A DNA stretch of 64,000 nt, from positions 62,001-126,000 of the forward strand of contig NZ_CDOI01000195.1 of assembly GCF_000827555.1 (NCBI RefSeq). Reading direction: 5' to 3'. The notes under the pieces were generated by a model, which was not told the DNA's origin, made no database searches, and saw nothing but the letters and a program-made list of their open reading frames with translations. Every line of letters begins with the position of its first letter. The stretch's first letter is position 1. The translations under genes and the position numbers were made by a program. This document shows positions 27,773 through 38,158 of this stretch, piece by piece. Source of the DNA: Capnocytophaga canis (GTDB taxonomy: Bacteria > Bacteroidota > Bacteroidia > Flavobacteriales > Flavobacteriaceae).

Positions 27773-27780
27773 CAAAAGTA
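27773..27780 (-). promoter_or_regulatory. -7 box of the sucD promoter
   Basis: TACTTTTG on the minus strand, 22 bases above the ATG; a perfect TAnnTTTG match without a clear -33 box. Confidence 0.5.
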
Positions 27781-27883
27781 AATATTTCTTTCGAAAATAA
27801 AAAATTATTTATGCAGAAAAATCAAGAATACTGAATTTTAATTTTACAAGATAGGAGTTTACAACTGATGGTGTGTGATTGAT

Positions 27884-30379
27884 TTAAAAAGTAACCTCGG
27901 TTCTTGTGCCGTCATAGGCAATTGCATAAACTATTACATTTGTTGCTACTGTATTTTTAAAATCGAATGAATTTTTGTTGGTCGCATAAATCAAATCATT
28001 ATTACTGTAAACTTCATAAGCAACCACATTTTTATATCCACTGGTGGTCACTGTCGTCCCTCTTCTGGTAGCTGTTCCTTTAATAACGGAGGATTGGTCT
28101 CTGAAATATGTCCAATTGCTATCGCAAATATATTCTATCTTATCCGTTATTGGAGGAAGTCCTAAAACATTGATTTCTTTTCTGATTTGGTCAGCATACT
28201 CTTGCGTCACAGTCAATTGTCGGGTAGCATAATCTTTAATTGATTTATCAACAGGTTTATAGAATCCCCATTTTTCAAAAAAAGAAATAAGATTCATTCC
28301 CGTCATTTCAGAGGCTATTTTGGTGAAATCTACTTGATATTCTCCATCTTTCAAGGTCGGTTTTAAATCAATTGTTCGCATTTTCTCATAGAATCGTGCG
28401 TAAAAAGTAGGGTCATTTTTCACTCTTGAAAAGTATAAATTTAATTGCCAGAAAGGTATTAAACGGCAGAATACATCTGGAATTTCACAATTTGGCACAT
28501 CTGGAATCAAACCTATGTTGTAAGCCTTTTCATAACGGTTATTATAACCACCCTCGCCTTGCATGGATTCTACTTCCAAACGTGTTGGGGAATTCCAAGC
28601 GGTTTGGATATTCATAGGGTTCATATTTACGGAAACTTCGGTCATACCAATCCACTGAAAAACAGGAGGTACTTGATGAGCATGTCCAATTTCGTGTGCT
28701 ACCCCCCAAATGTTATTCCCTGTTTTCAAAACATCGGGATTACAAACCGTTGACATAGTACTTTCGTGATAGGAAGTCCTATATGCCGTACAATACATGT
28801 AAGAGTGATACATCACTTGAAAATAAGCTCTATTGGTCATGGCTCTCTCGCCTATAGTTCCTGCAAAAATATGGGTTTGACGCACAATTTCATCATAAAT
28901 ATCAATCAATTCCTTTCCTTTAGAAGTTGCGTATGCCTTGTAACTTTCGGTCGGATAGCACAAATGAGCATGTTCTCCAATTACATCAAAATACTTATTA
29001 GTTGCAGCACTTATCAAACGATTCCAATCATTAACCGCAGTATGTTTTGTTTTATCGTAGTATCCATTGACATTCCCTGTTGCAAAATGTATTTTAATTC
29101 TGGGTGCTGTTGCATAGTTAGGAGTTTGGTACTGTAAATAGATAAGTCCCTTTGAACCTGCTTTTATTTTGTTAACACCTTCATACAAGGGATGATATGA
29201 AGCTTGGTCAAAACCATCTCCCCCTGGTTTATCCAAGTTCATTATTTTAATTTGTAGCTTTTGACCCTTGGTTTCTCCTACAAAAACAACCAAATCTTCT
29301 CCTTCGTTCACGGAAATTCCCGTTGGATTATCAAGATTACTATAGGCATATTGCATACGATTTTTAGTCTTAATTACATTTGGATCAGCCCAAGCTCTAT
29401 ATTCCTGTATGCGAAATTCTGACTGATATTGATTGTTTTTAATTTGCATAGCAATATTCTTATAAAATGTATTGCTAATACTTTGAATCTCTTGCTCGGT
29501 GATACCTTCTTTAAGTTCGGAACAAGTTATATCTTTAAATATGGAAAGAGCATCAAAATTACTGGTTCTTTTAGCATAGAATTCAATTTCTGCAGCAGAA
29601 GCAAATCCTGCCCCATTGCCTTGTCCCGATTTAACAACGAGCTTAAACGACCTTGCTCCTACAATGGTTGCACCGAAGTTCACTCGACTCACAGCCCCTG
29701 TACCACCAAAATCAACATCTTTAACTTTTGTATATTCGTATTTCTTCTCCGTACTAACCCAAATTTCTACCTCTTTAAAATGACCATTCGAGCCATTGAT
29801 TCTCGGGTAATACATCATATAATCCACATCCTTTGCACTTTCCAATGCTAATTCGATGGTAATCGGAAAATAATTAGAGGCTCTGTTGTCCCACGCCGAA
29901 TGATATATCTCAGCATCTGAACCCCCTTTCAAATTTCCATCAAAGACCTTTTCAATCTCGGAACCCTTCTGAAAAGAAGACGCAGAACCTGTAACTATTT
30001 TCAACTTCAAATCATTTTCTATGCTATCCGGATTTGGATATATACCAAGCTGGGTTACCAAAAAATTGTAAGTTACTCGTTCTCCTATTAATTGTAAAGT
30101 TGCTGAACGCTCTCCTCCCTTATTTGAGACTGTTGCAATTTTAAACCCTCCTTTTTCCTTTACGGCTGTTAGCCATGAAGCAACTTCCGTTGGCACTACA
30201 ATTCGCCAATTCGATACATTTGTTTGTACTTCAATAAACTCAAAAGACGCTTCTCTAGAAACTTCTATGGAATCTTTAAGGGTAAAGTAAGGCGTTTCCT
30301 CTACTTCCTTTTTACATCCAACAGTGAGTATTGCTGTAAATGTAAAAAATAACAATGTTTTTATCAATTTTATTCTCAT
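27884..30379 (-). CDS. M60-family (mucinase-type) zinc metallopeptidase lipoprotein
   Basis: A predicted surface lipoprotein of 831 residues. The signal MRIKLIKTLLFFTFTAILTV leads to a lipobox with Cys22. The following KKEVEE is rich in Lys and Glu, as in surface-export signals of Capnocytophaga lipoproteins. A BACON-like domain (about 30-110) and an F5/8-type C carbohydrate-binding-like domain (about 130-275) precede the M60 domain. The catalytic helix HEIGHAHQ is at about 562-569 with the distal glutamate in GMTEVSV (581). M60 enzymes cleave O-glycosylated mucin-like proteins. An ATG 30 bases upstream is rejected because it would displace the signal peptide. The gene is monocistronic. Confidence 0.87.
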   Translation of the reverse strand: MRIKLIKTLLFFTFTAILTVGCKKEVEETPYFTLKDSIEVSREASFEFIEVQTNVSNWRIVVPTEVASWLTAVKEKGGFKIATVSNKGGERSATLQLIGERVTYNFLVTQLGIYPNPDSIENDLKLKIVTGSASSFQKGSEIEKVFDGNLKGGSDAEIYHSAWDNRASNYFPITIELALESAKDVDYMMYYPRINGSNGHFKEVEIWVSTEKKYEYTKVKDVDFGGTGAVSRVNFGATIVGARSFKLVVKSGQGNGAGFASAAEIEFYAKRTSNFDALSIFKDITCSELKEGITEQEIQSISNTFYKNIAMQIKNNQYQSEFRIQEYRAWADPNVIKTKNRMQYAYSNLDNPTGISVNEGEDLVVFVGETKGQKLQIKIMNLDKPGGDGFDQASYHPLYEGVNKIKAGSKGLIYLQYQTPNYATAPRIKIHFATGNVNGYYDKTKHTAVNDWNRLISAATNKYFDVIGEHAHLCYPTESYKAYATSKGKELIDIYDEIVRQTHIFAGTIGERAMTNRAYFQVMYHSYMYCTAYRTSYHESTMSTVCNPDVLKTGNNIWGVAHEIGHAHQVPPVFQWIGMTEVSVNMNPMNIQTAWNSPTRLEVESMQGEGGYNNRYEKAYNIGLIPDVPNCEIPDVFCRLIPFWQLNLYFSRVKNDPTFYARFYEKMRTIDLKPTLKDGEYQVDFTKIASEMTGMNLISFFEKWGFYKPVDKSIKDYATRQLTVTQEYADQIRKEINVLGLPPITDKIEYICDSNWTYFRDQSSVIKGTATRRGTTVTTSGYKNVVAYEVYSNNDLIYATNKNSFDFKNTVATNVIVYAIAYDGTRTEVTF

Positions 30380-30397
30380 TTCTACGTTAGTTTTCGA

Positions 30398-30428
30398 CAA
30401 AAGTATCAAATATATTTTTCTCTTACAA
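30398..30428 (-). promoter_or_regulatory. Promoter of the M60 gene
   Basis: On the minus strand TTG (30428-30426), a 20-base spacer and TACTTTTG (30405-30398) lie just above the chosen start at 30379. Confidence 0.55.
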
Positions 30429-30597
30429 TGATTTGATAAAATATGTTGAACAGAAAATAATCAAACAGGAAACACTTCGATATAAAACAGTTTTGCTCAC
30501 TGAGAGCGAATATCAAACAGAAATATTGTAAATATGTATATGATAAAAGTTACATAAAAAAATCTTAAAAAATTTCTTCTTTTTATTTTTAATTTAG

Positions 30598-30605
30598 TAA
30601 CTTTG
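30598..30605 (+). promoter_or_regulatory. -7 box of the fumC promoter
   Basis: TAACTTTG, a perfect match to TAnnTTTG, lies 48 bases before the fumC ATG. Confidence 0.55.
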
Positions 30606-30653
30606 TAGAGTTTTAGAACCAAAAAATCGTTTAATATAAAATAAAAGAATACA

Positions 30654-32051
30654 ATGAATTACAGAATTGAAAAAGACACAATGGGTGAAGTAAAAGTTCC
30701 TGCCGACAAATATTGGGGAGCTCAAACCGAACGCTCACGCAACAATTTTAAAATCGGTGCACCTGCTTCAATGCCTATTGAAATTGTTCGCGGTTTCGCC
30801 TATCTAAAAAAAGCTGCTGCTTATGCAAATTGCGATCTAGGTGTACTTCCTATTGAAAAGAGAGATGCCATTGCACAAGTTTGTGATGAAATTTTAGAAG
30901 GAAAATTAGATGACCAATTTCCGCTTGTAATTTGGCAAACGGGTTCCGGAACGCAGTCAAATATGAACGTAAACGAAGTAATTGCGAACCGTGCACAAGT
31001 ACTTTCAGGCGGGAAAATAGGCGAAGGTGATCCTGTTTTAAAAGCAAATGATGACGTAAACAAATCGCAATCTTCAAACGATACTTTCCCAACAGGAATG
31101 CATATTGCTTGTTATAAAATGGTGGTTGAAAAAACTATCCCCGGCGTAGAACAACTTCGCAACACCCTAAAAGCTAAAGCTGAAGCCTTCAAAGATGTAG
31201 TAAAAATTGGACGTACTCACCTTATGGACGCCACACCACTTACCTTAGGACAAGAAATTTCAGGATATGCAGCTCAATTGGATTATGGACTTAAAGCCCT
31301 TAAAAATACATTGGCTCATCTTTCTGAATTAGCCTTAGGTGGAACTGCTGTAGGAACAGGTCTCAATACTCCAAAAGGATACGACGTGAAAGTAGCTGAA
31401 TACATTGCTAAATTCACAGGACATCCATTTGTTACAGCTCCTAACAAATTTGAGGCTTTAGCATCGCATGATGCAATTGTAGAAGCTCATGGAGCTTTGA
31501 AACAATTAGCGGTTTCTTTGAACAAAATTGCAAATGATATTCGTATGTTGGCTTCTGGTCCTCGTTCAGGAATTGGAGAAATATTAATCCCTGAAAATGA
31601 ACCTGGTAGTTCTATCATGCCAGGAAAAGTAAACCCTACACAGTGTGAAGCACTTACAATGGTTGCTGCTCAAGTTATGGGTAATGACGTTGCTATTTCC
31701 ATTGGAGGAGCTCAAGGTCACTACGAGTTGAATGTCTTCAAACCTTTGATGGCTTCAAACTTCCTGCGTTCAGCAGAATTATTAGGAGATGCTTGTGTGT
31801 CATTTGACGAACATTGTGCACAAGGAATTGAACCTAATCACAGACGTATCAAAGAGTTAGTCGATAATTCTTTAATGTTGGTTACCGCTTTAAATACAAA
31901 AATAGGATATTACAAAGCTGCTGAAATTGCTCAAACAGCACACCGAAACGGAACTACTCTGAAAGAGGAAGCCGTTCGTTTGGGATACGTAACCCCTGAG
32001 GATTTTGACGCGTGGGTGAAACCAGAAGATATGGTAGGTAGTCTAAAATAA
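30654..32051 (+). CDS. fumC: Class II fumarate hydratase
   Basis: Interconverts fumarate and malate in the TCA cycle without an iron-sulfur cluster. The 465-residue protein has the expected [17 protein letters not shown] start, the substrate-site segments [17 protein letters not shown] and [20 protein letters not shown], and the superfamily signature [16 protein letters not shown]. The SGTQSNMN and GRTHLMDA wording separates it from aspartase and argininosuccinate lyase. It is monocistronic with its own promoter and terminator. Confidence 0.96.
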   Translation: MNYRIEKDTMGEVKVPADKYWGAQTERSRNNFKIGAPASMPIEIVRGFAYLKKAAAYANCDLGVLPIEKRDAIAQVCDEILEGKLDDQFPLVIWQTGSGTQSNMNVNEVIANRAQVLSGGKIGEGDPVLKANDDVNKSQSSNDTFPTGMHIACYKMVVEKTIPGVEQLRNTLKAKAEAFKDVVKIGRTHLMDATPLTLGQEISGYAAQLDYGLKALKNTLAHLSELALGGTAVGTGLNTPKGYDVKVAEYIAKFTGHPFVTAPNKFEALASHDAIVEAHGALKQLAVSLNKIANDIRMLASGPRSGIGEILIPENEPGSSIMPGKVNPTQCEALTMVAAQVMGNDVAISIGGAQGHYELNVFKPLMASNFLRSAELLGDACVSFDEHCAQGIEPNHRRIKELVDNSLMLVTALNTKIGYYKAAEIAQTAHRNGTTLKEEAVRLGYVTPEDFDAWVKPEDMVGSLK

Positions 32052-32071
32052 AATTTAAACTCAGAAAACAA

Positions 32072-32102
32072 AAGAGGCTGTCCTTTTCGGACAGCTTCTT
32101 TT
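32072..32102 (+). terminator. Terminator after fumC
   Basis: GGCTGTCC (32076-32083) and GGACAGC (32089-32095), extended by AAGA/TCTT, form the stem with a TTTTC loop; a short T-run follows. It is part of the recurring terminator family. Confidence 0.8.
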
Positions 32103-32193
32103 CAAATTATCAGCTCTAAAAATATTGTTTAGCACGTTTTACTTTATTTAGCTATTAAATATAGTTTTTGTATGCTTGGCAGAAAAATAAGAG

Positions 32194-32480
32194 ATGGATT
32201 GTCCAATTTGTAAAAGCAAAAACAAAATAAAAATGGAATTATCAAAGGCGCATTGTACGGATTATTGGAAAAGCTACAAAGAGTTTATCCCTGCTGAAAA
32301 GCATCTGCAAACTAAAAAGAAACTTATACTGTTGAAAGTTACAACAGCAGAATTCGGCATTATTTAGCCCGATTTAGAAGAAAAACCAAATGTTACACAA
32401 AACAATTATATATGATGATTTACAGTTTAAAATTATTAATGCTTAAACTAAACAATGAACTATCTATACTTAATTACTAA
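32194..32480 (+). pseudogene. IS1-family transposase relic
   Basis: The start MDCPICKSKNKIK is the IS1-type zinc finger. After a slip in a poly-A run it continues NGIIKG. It then jumps directly to the C-terminal DDE region CTDYWKSYKEFIPAEKHLQT. A frameshift leads to KETYTVESYNSRIRHYLARF, RRKTKCYTK and a normal IS1-like end at 32480. The central part is missing and two frameshifts remain, so it cannot make transposase. No terminal inverted repeats were found. Confidence 0.8.
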
Positions 32481-32556
32481 TTCCAAAGCAAATAATATTA
32501 AATAATATCAAATAAAAATACAGTTATAAAAATTAGTTCAAATTCAAAAAAATATA

Positions 32557-32564
32557 TATTTTTG
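32557..32564 (+). promoter_or_regulatory. -7 box of the DUF2911 gene
   Basis: TATTTTTG fits TAnnTTTG and lies 30 bases before the ATG at 32595. Confidence 0.45.
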
Positions 32565-32594
32565 TGGAATAATATAATTAAATCTTAGTTTAGT

Positions 32595-33440
32595 ATGAAG
32601 AAAATAGCTATTTCTATCGTTGCTTTATTAACATTTCAACTGGGTATGGCTCAGTTAAAAACACCAAACGCGAGTCCTAAATCATCAATAAATCAGACTA
32701 TTGGACTTACGGAAGTACAGATAACTTACGCTCGTCCGTCAGTGAAAAACAGGGTTATTTTCGGAGATTTGGTTCCATACGGAAAAATTTGGCGTACTGG
32801 AGCTAATGCTGCTACGGTTATTGAGTTTTCTACTCCAATAACTTTTGGAAATACAGAAGTCAAAGCAGGAAAATATGCTCTTTATTCTGTGCCTGACACC
32901 AACCAATGGAAAGTATTTTTATATGCTGACTCAGAATTGTGGGGAGCTCCAGGTAAAAATTTCGATCAAGGAAAGGTAATTGCAGAATCTGTTGTCAAAC
33001 CATTAACTATAAACCCCAAAGTAGAAACTTTTACGATTGGTTTTGATGAAATTCGTAATAATGATGCCATGCTTACCCTTGCATGGGATAATATCTTAGT
33101 AAAAGTCCCTATCAAAGTAAATACCCGACAAGCCGTAATCGAAAGTATAGGAAAAACAATGAACGGCCCAACAGCAAGTGATTATCACAGAGCTGCTATG
33201 TTCTATTTTGAAGAAAATATAGATTTAGACAAGGCTTTGGAATGGTCATCAAAAGCGGTGGAACTTAACCCTACAGCTTATTGGGTACAAAAACTGAAAT
33301 CTGATATCCAAGCAGCCAAAAAAGATTATAAAAATGCTATCAAAACTGCTGAAATAGCTTTGGAAAGAGCTCAAAAAGCAGGAAATGATGGTTATGTAAA
33401 GGCTATCCAAGAAAATATAAATGCTTGGAAAAAGAAGTAA
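32595..33440 (+). CDS. Exported DUF2911 protein with C-terminal TPR-like helices
   Basis: A 281-residue protein with a Sec signal peptide (MKKIAISIVALLTFQLGMAQ). The DUF2911 domain (about 25-175) has the conserved VQITYARPSVKNRVIFGDLV and PYGKIWRTGANAATVIEFST, then AGKYALYSVPDTNQWKVFLY. Residues from about 190 form helical pairs typical of a TPR (DKALEWSSKAVELNPTAYWV). Function is unknown; the domain is common in Bacteroidota secreted proteins. It has its own promoter and terminator. Confidence 0.88.
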   Translation: MKKIAISIVALLTFQLGMAQLKTPNASPKSSINQTIGLTEVQITYARPSVKNRVIFGDLVPYGKIWRTGANAATVIEFSTPITFGNTEVKAGKYALYSVPDTNQWKVFLYADSELWGAPGKNFDQGKVIAESVVKPLTINPKVETFTIGFDEIRNNDAMLTLAWDNILVKVPIKVNTRQAVIESIGKTMNGPTASDYHRAAMFYFEENIDLDKALEWSSKAVELNPTAYWVQKLKSDIQAAKKDYKNAIKTAEIALERAQKAGNDGYVKAIQENINAWKKK

Positions 33441-33458
33441 AAACAATTGAAATCGTAG

Positions 33459-33495
33459 AAAGGCTATCCGCAAACTTTTTGGGGTAGCCTTTTTT
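33459..33495 (+). terminator. Terminator after the DUF2911 gene
   Basis: AAGGCTATCC (about 33460-33469) pairs with GGGTAGCCTT across a 13-base loop, followed by a T6 run. It resembles the GGCTGTCC family with substitutions kept in both arms. Confidence 0.8.
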
Positions 33496-33601
33496 ATTGC
33501 TACTCCTCCCCCATTTTATTACGCTACATTTCTTTATGTGATAATCAAATTTGAGAACCTTTTCCGTTTGCCCACCCAATTGCGTTTCGTAATTATTTTT
33601 A

Positions 33602-33609
33602 TATCTTTG
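33602..33609 (+). promoter_or_regulatory. -7 box of the der promoter
   Basis: TATCTTTG, a perfect match, 21 bases before the der ATG. Confidence 0.55.
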
Positions 33610-33629
33610 CACAAAAAATAAGCAAAATT

Positions 33630-34937
33630 ATGAGTGCAATAGTTGCCATTGTAGGTCGCCCAAATGTAGGGAAATCTACTTTTTTTAATCGACTAATAAA
33701 ACGCCGTGAGGCGATTGTTGATGCTGTGAGTGGAGTTACACGTGATCGTCATTACGGGAAAACGGATTGGAATGGAGTTGAATTTTCTGTTATTGATACA
33801 GGAGGATATGTTTTAGGGAGCGACGATTATTTTGAAAAAGAAATAGATAAACAAGTTACTTTAGCCATTGATGAGGCTGATGCCATTATTTTCATGGTAA
33901 ACGTGGAAGATGGCGTTACAGGAATGGATGAAACAGTGGCTGATTTGCTTCGAAAGTCAAAAAAGCCGATTTTTGTAGCTGTAAATAAAGTAGATAGCAA
34001 CAATCGAGTGGCTGATTCACACGAATTTTATGCCTTTGGTTTTGAAAATGTGTATACACTATCCAGTTTAAATGGAAGTGGCAGTGGTGAGTTATTGGAC
34101 GACTTGGTAAAGGTACTTCCTATTAAAGAAGGTGATGAAGAAACAGAGCAATTACCCCGTTTTGCAGTGGTTGGACGACCTAATGCAGGAAAATCATCAT
34201 TTATCAATGCATTGATTGGAGAGGATAGATATATAGTTACAGACATTGCAGGTACTACACGCGATGCAATTGACACAGAGTACAACCGATTTGGATTCAA
34301 ATTTAATTTGGTTGATACAGCGGGTATCCGTCGTAAATCAAAAGTAAAGGAAGATTTGGAATTTTATTCCGTAATGCGTTCTATTCGAGCCATAGAACAT
34401 GCCGATGTGTGTATACTGATGATTGACGCAACACGTGGGTTTGAAGGTCAAGACTCTAATATTTTTTGGTTAGCGGAACGGAACCGAAAAGGAATCGTTA
34501 TTTTGGTAAATAAATGGGATTTGGTTGAAAAACAAAATAATACGATGAAAGAGTATGAAGCAATCATACGTAAAGAAATTGCTCCATTCACTGATGTACC
34601 GATTATTTTCATCTCAGCACTGAGCAAACAGCGTATTTTCAAAGCTATTGAACAGGCTGTGGAAGTTTATAAAAATCGTTCAAAGCGTGTTCAAACCTCA
34701 AAGCTAAACGAAATTATGTTACCTCTGATTGAAAGTTATCCACCACCTGCCATCAAAGGTAAGTATATCAAAATTAAATATTGTATGCAATTACCTACAC
34801 CAATGCCTCAATTTGTGTTTTTTGCCAATTTGCCTCAGTATGTAAAAGAACCTTACAAACGATTCATTGAGAATAAATTACGCGAAAACTTCGATTTTAG
34901 AGGAGTTCCAATTGATATTTACTTCAGACAAAAATAG
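33630..34937 (+). CDS. der: Ribosome-assembly GTPase Der (EngA)
   Basis: An essential GTPase acting in 50S ribosomal subunit maturation. The 435-residue protein contains two tandem GTPase domains. The first has G1 [15 protein letters not shown]3 DTGGY and G4 NKVD; the second, from about residue 175, has G1 [15 protein letters not shown]3 [19 protein letters not shown] and G4 NKWDL. A C-terminal KH-like domain follows (about 350-435). Tandem domains define this family. It is convergent with typA, sharing a bidirectional terminator. Confidence 0.97.
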   Translation: MSAIVAIVGRPNVGKSTFFNRLIKRREAIVDAVSGVTRDRHYGKTDWNGVEFSVIDTGGYVLGSDDYFEKEIDKQVTLAIDEADAIIFMVNVEDGVTGMDETVADLLRKSKKPIFVAVNKVDSNNRVADSHEFYAFGFENVYTLSSLNGSGSGELLDDLVKVLPIKEGDEETEQLPRFAVVGRPNAGKSSFINALIGEDRYIVTDIAGTTRDAIDTEYNRFGFKFNLVDTAGIRRKSKVKEDLEFYSVMRSIRAIEHADVCILMIDATRGFEGQDSNIFWLAERNRKGIVILVNKWDLVEKQNNTMKEYEAIIRKEIAPFTDVPIIFISALSKQRIFKAIEQAVEVYKNRSKRVQTSKLNEIMLPLIESYPPPAIKGKYIKIKYCMQLPTPMPQFVFFANLPQYVKEPYKRFIENKLRENFDFRGVPIDIYFRQK

Positions 34938-34952
34938 TCATATCATATTGAT

Positions 34953-34987
34953 AAAAAAGCCGAAAGTGCAATACTTTCGGCTTTTTT
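34953..34987. terminator. Bidirectional terminator between der and typA
   Basis: The arms 34953-34967 and 34973-34987 (AAAAAAGCCGAAAGT / ACTTTCGGCTTTTTT) are perfect complements with a 5-base loop, with A- and T-runs on each side. This gives a terminator in both directions. Confidence 0.92.
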
Positions 34988-35014
34988 ATTACTTCTTTAA
35001 AAGAAATCTTACAA

Positions 35015-36820
35015 TTATTTAAACTCTTTTTCGTAACGTTTGCGGTCGTTTTCGTTTAGGTAGATTTTACGCAGACGCAATGATTTTGGCGTAACTTCTA
35101 CGTATTCATCTTTTTGGATATATTCCAGAGCTTCTTCCAAAGAGAATTTAATAGCAGGAGCAATACGCATTTTGTCGTCCGCACCTGCCGAACGTATGTT
35201 AGTGAGTTTCTTGGTTTTAGTAACGTTTACCACCATATCATCACCACGTGAATTTTCGCCTATTACTTGTCCTTCGTACACATCTTCGTTCGGGTCGATG
35301 AAGAATTTCCCTCTATCTTGCAGTTTATCAATAGAATACGGAATAGCTTTTCCGTTTTCCATAGAAATTAACGAGCCATTGATACGCCCTGATATTTCGC
35401 CTTTGTAAGGTTGGTATTCCAAGAAGCGATGTGCCATAATAGCTTCTCCGGCAGTAGCAGTAAGTATCTGATTACGAAGACCTATAATCCCTCGTGATGG
35501 AATAATGAACTCAATAACCATTCGTTCGCCTTTCGGAGTCATTGACAACATTTCACCTTTACGAAGAGTTACAAACTCTACAGCTCTTCCTGATAGGTTT
35601 TCAGGTAGGTCGATGGTCAATTCTTCAACGGGTTCGCATTTTACGCCGTTGATTTCTTTAATAATTACTTGTGGCTGACCGATTTGTAATTCATAACCTT
35701 CACGACGCATCGTTTCGATAAGTACTGAAAGGTGCAATACACCACGTCCGAAAACCATAAATTTGTCGGCACTATCCGTAGGCTCTACGCGAAGAGCAAG
35801 ATTTTTCTCCAATTCTTTCTCCAAACGCTCCTTAATGTGGCGTGAAGTTACGAATTTTCCTTCTTTTCCGAAGAAAGGAGAATCGTTGATAGTGAATAAC
35901 ATACTCATTGTAGGCTCATCGATAGCGATGGTAGGTAAGGCTTCCGGATTTTCAAAATCGGCAATGGTGTCACCAATGTCAAAACCTTCCAAACCTGCGA
36001 TGGCACAGATATCACCGGCTTGTACTTCATCGATTTTTTTACGTCCTAATCCGTCAAAAGTGTGTAGTTCCTTAATTTTTGATTTTGTGATAGTTCCGTC
36101 ACGTTTTACCAACGAAACATTCATTCCGCTTTTTAGCACACCACGTTGCAAACGCCCGATAGCAATTCGACCTGTAAAAGAAGAATAATCTAAGGAAGTG
36201 ATAAGCATTTGTGTGGTTCCTTCCTCTATTTTGGGTGATGGAATATGCTTGATAACCATATCCAAAAGCGGGTCGATAGAATCGGTTTGGTTTTTCCAAT
36301 CTTCTGACATCCAATTGTTTTTGGCAGAACCATACACGGTAGGGAAATCCAACTGCCATTCTTCGGCACCGAGTTCAAACATTAGGTCGAACACTTTTTC
36401 GTGAACTTCATCAGGGGTACAATTCTCCTTGTCCACTTTGTTTACAACCACGATAGGTTTGAGTTTCATTTCGATAGCTTTTTGAAGCACGAAACGCGTT
36501 TGTGGCATTGGACCTTCAAAAGCATCTACCAAAAGAAGTACTCCGTCCGCCATATTAAGCACACGTTCCACCTCACCACCGAAATCGGCGTGTCCTGGAG
36601 TGTCTATGATATTGATTTTCGTTCCTTTATAATTCACGGAAACATTTTTAGAAAGAATAGTAATTCCGCGTTCGCGTTCAATGTCGTTGTTGTCCAAAAT
36701 CAATTCTCCCGACTCTTGATTTTCTCTGAACAACGCACAGTGGTGTAGTATTTTATCTACCAAAGTGGTTTTTCCGTGGTCAACGTGGGCAATGATTGCG
36801 ATGTTTTTGATTTGTGTCAT
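35015..36820 (-). CDS. typA: Ribosome-associated GTPase TypA/BipA
   Basis: A translational GTPase of the EF-G family involved in ribosome assembly and stress adaptation. The 601-residue protein has G1 [18 protein letters not shown], switch [16 protein letters not shown]3 [19 protein letters not shown]4 VVVNKVDKE, and the BipA-specific C-terminal region with [20 protein letters not shown] and [20 protein letters not shown]. An ATG 30 bases upstream is less likely; the [14 protein letters not shown] start matches relatives. The gene is monocistronic. Confidence 0.96.
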   Translation of the reverse strand: MTQIKNIAIIAHVDHGKTTLVDKILHHCALFRENQESGELILDNNDIERERGITILSKNVSVNYKGTKINIIDTPGHADFGGEVERVLNMADGVLLLVDAFEGPMPQTRFVLQKAIEMKLKPIVVVNKVDKENCTPDEVHEKVFDLMFELGAEEWQLDFPTVYGSAKNNWMSEDWKNQTDSIDPLLDMVIKHIPSPKIEEGTTQMLITSLDYSSFTGRIAIGRLQRGVLKSGMNVSLVKRDGTITKSKIKELHTFDGLGRKKIDEVQAGDICAIAGLEGFDIGDTIADFENPEALPTIAIDEPTMSMLFTINDSPFFGKEGKFVTSRHIKERLEKELEKNLALRVEPTDSADKFMVFGRGVLHLSVLIETMRREGYELQIGQPQVIIKEINGVKCEPVEELTIDLPENLSGRAVEFVTLRKGEMLSMTPKGERMVIEFIIPSRGIIGLRNQILTATAGEAIMAHRFLEYQPYKGEISGRINGSLISMENGKAIPYSIDKLQDRGKFFIDPNEDVYEGQVIGENSRGDDMVVNVTKTKKLTNIRSAGADDKMRIAPAIKFSLEEALEYIQKDEYVEVTPKSLRLRKIYLNENDRKRYEKEFK

Positions 36821-36847
36821 ATAGTAAAGTAATAATTTTTCAGGCGA

Positions 36848-36877
36848 CAAAATTACAAAAAAAGTATGTGTTTACAA
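36848..36877 (-). promoter_or_regulatory. typA promoter
   Basis: On the minus strand TTG (36877-36875), a 19-base spacer and TAATTTTG (36855-36848) match the Bacteroidota consensus, 28 bases above the ATG. Confidence 0.6.
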
Positions 36878-36952
36878 CAAAAGATGAAAAAAAATCAAAT
36901 AAGAGATTAAAAACATAAATAAATACAACGTTTAGAGAGATTTTGTACAATT

Positions 36953-37813
36953 TTATGATTTGATTTTCAATAATTGTTTCCAAACCCCTTTCCATCGATA
37001 GTTGCGAATCCAATGACCTTGTTTGTAGGTTACCAAGTATGGCTGTTTTTCACGTTTGGCATTAAAATAACCTTGTAGATAATCTTTAAAAAGTTGCCAT
37101 TTTCTTTTTTTCGATGCTAATTTAGCAGAAGCTAAGAGTGATAACCAAAATCCATAGCGGAGGCGATAGAAAACACCGCCTTGTAGCAGACGAGCTTGGA
37201 GAGTGTAACTCGTTCCTGTAGGTTTTAAATGTTTGACTTTCAGTGATGAATCAGTACATACTTCCCATCCGAAATAACGAGCAAGTAACTCATCGATAGT
37301 GTCCCACCCCATAGCAGGAGGCAGTCCACCTATGTTCGAAAAACAATCTTTCCGATATGCTTTTAAAGCTCCTCGTAAATGATCCCTGTTGGTCAGATTT
37401 TCTAATTCCCAAGTGCCGTTTTTTTCAATATAACAAAATCCTCCGCACATGCCTAATTGTGAGTTTTCAAGGAAATGTCGTTGTAGAGTAGCTAAATAAT
37501 CTGTAGGAAACACTAAATCTGCATCAAACTTGCAGATTATATCAATATCTTTGCGCAAAAAAGGTAGTCCTGTATTGAAGGTTTGTACTACTTTGCTACC
37601 AGGAAGGTGTTTTCCTGTATTTTCTTTGCGAATAACTTCTAAAATAGGATTTTTCCGACGTATTTTATCTAAAATTAATGGGGTTTCATCCGTTGAAGCG
37701 TCATCTACTACGATAATTTGTGTTGGTAATAGCGTTTGATTAAACAATGATTCCAAAGTTTGTGCAATGTAATTAGCTTCGTTATGAGCGGGGATGATAA
37801 TACCAAAATTCAT
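36953..37813 (-). CDS. Family 2 glycosyltransferase
   Basis: A 286-residue GT-A-fold inverting glycosyltransferase. It opens MNFGIIIPAHNEANYIAQTL, with VVDDASTDETPLILDKI as nucleotide-binding region and ICKFDADLVFPTDYL as the DxD-type motif. WDTIDELLARYFGWEVCTDS lies near the expected ED/acceptor region. No transmembrane helices are obvious. Acceptor and sugar are unknown. It is the last gene in a minus-strand run with divIC/ftsB-like, udk, murA and DUF4290; a cell-envelope role is only an inference. Confidence 0.88.
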   Translation of the reverse strand: MNFGIIIPAHNEANYIAQTLESLFNQTLLPTQIIVVDDASTDETPLILDKIRRKNPILEVIRKENTGKHLPGSKVVQTFNTGLPFLRKDIDIICKFDADLVFPTDYLATLQRHFLENSQLGMCGGFCYIEKNGTWELENLTNRDHLRGALKAYRKDCFSNIGGLPPAMGWDTIDELLARYFGWEVCTDSSLKVKHLKPTGTSYTLQARLLQGGVFYRLRYGFWLSLLASAKLASKKRKWQLFKDYLQGYFNAKREKQPYLVTYKQGHWIRNYRWKGVWKQLLKIKS

Positions 37814-37846
37814 AGACTATATGTAAAATAACTTCGTAATATTTTA

Positions 37847-38158
37847 TTAATCAATAGTGTCATGTTCAATAATATAAACATCCTCATTGTCGTGTTTCAG
37901 GTAGTACTCTTCTCGTCCCAAACGTTCACGACCTTCATCGGTATCTAAAATCAATAACATTTCTTTATCTTTTTCAATTTCCTTTTGTAGAAACTGTTTT
38001 TGTCGATTCAATTTATGAATTTCCTTATTCAATTCACGGTGTGTGAGTAAAGAATTAGAATCAAAAAAAGCCATCCAAAAGAAAAAACAAAACAGAATAA
38101 AGACATACAGTCTATATCCTTTGAGAAATGAAATGTATTGAAAAATAGTTTTTTTCAT
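37847..38158 (-). CDS. FtsB/DivIC-family septum-formation initiator
   Basis: A 103-residue bitopic protein. A transmembrane segment at about 15-33 (YRLYVFILFCFFFWMAFF) is followed by a coiled coil (THRELNKEIHKLNRQKQFLQ, then KEIEKDKEMLLIL) and the C-terminal family motif GRERLGREEYYLKHDNEDVY. Such proteins join FtsL and FtsQ/DivIB in the divisome. Its start directly abuts the udk stop (positions 38158/38159), consistent with cotranscription and coupling. Confidence 0.88.
   Translation of the reverse strand: MKKTIFQYISFLKGYRLYVFILFCFFFWMAFFDSNSLLTHRELNKEIHKLNRQKQFLQKEIEKDKEMLLILDTDEGRERLGREEYYLKHDNEDVYIIEHDTID

Noticed and set aside
29429-29851. A 140-codon plus-strand frame opposite the M60 gene
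   Set aside because: It is antisense to the F5/8-like and M60 domains; no similarity to known proteins was recognised.
35763-36188. A 141-codon plus-strand frame opposite typA
   Set aside because: It is antisense to conserved GTPase sequence and is explained by codon structure.
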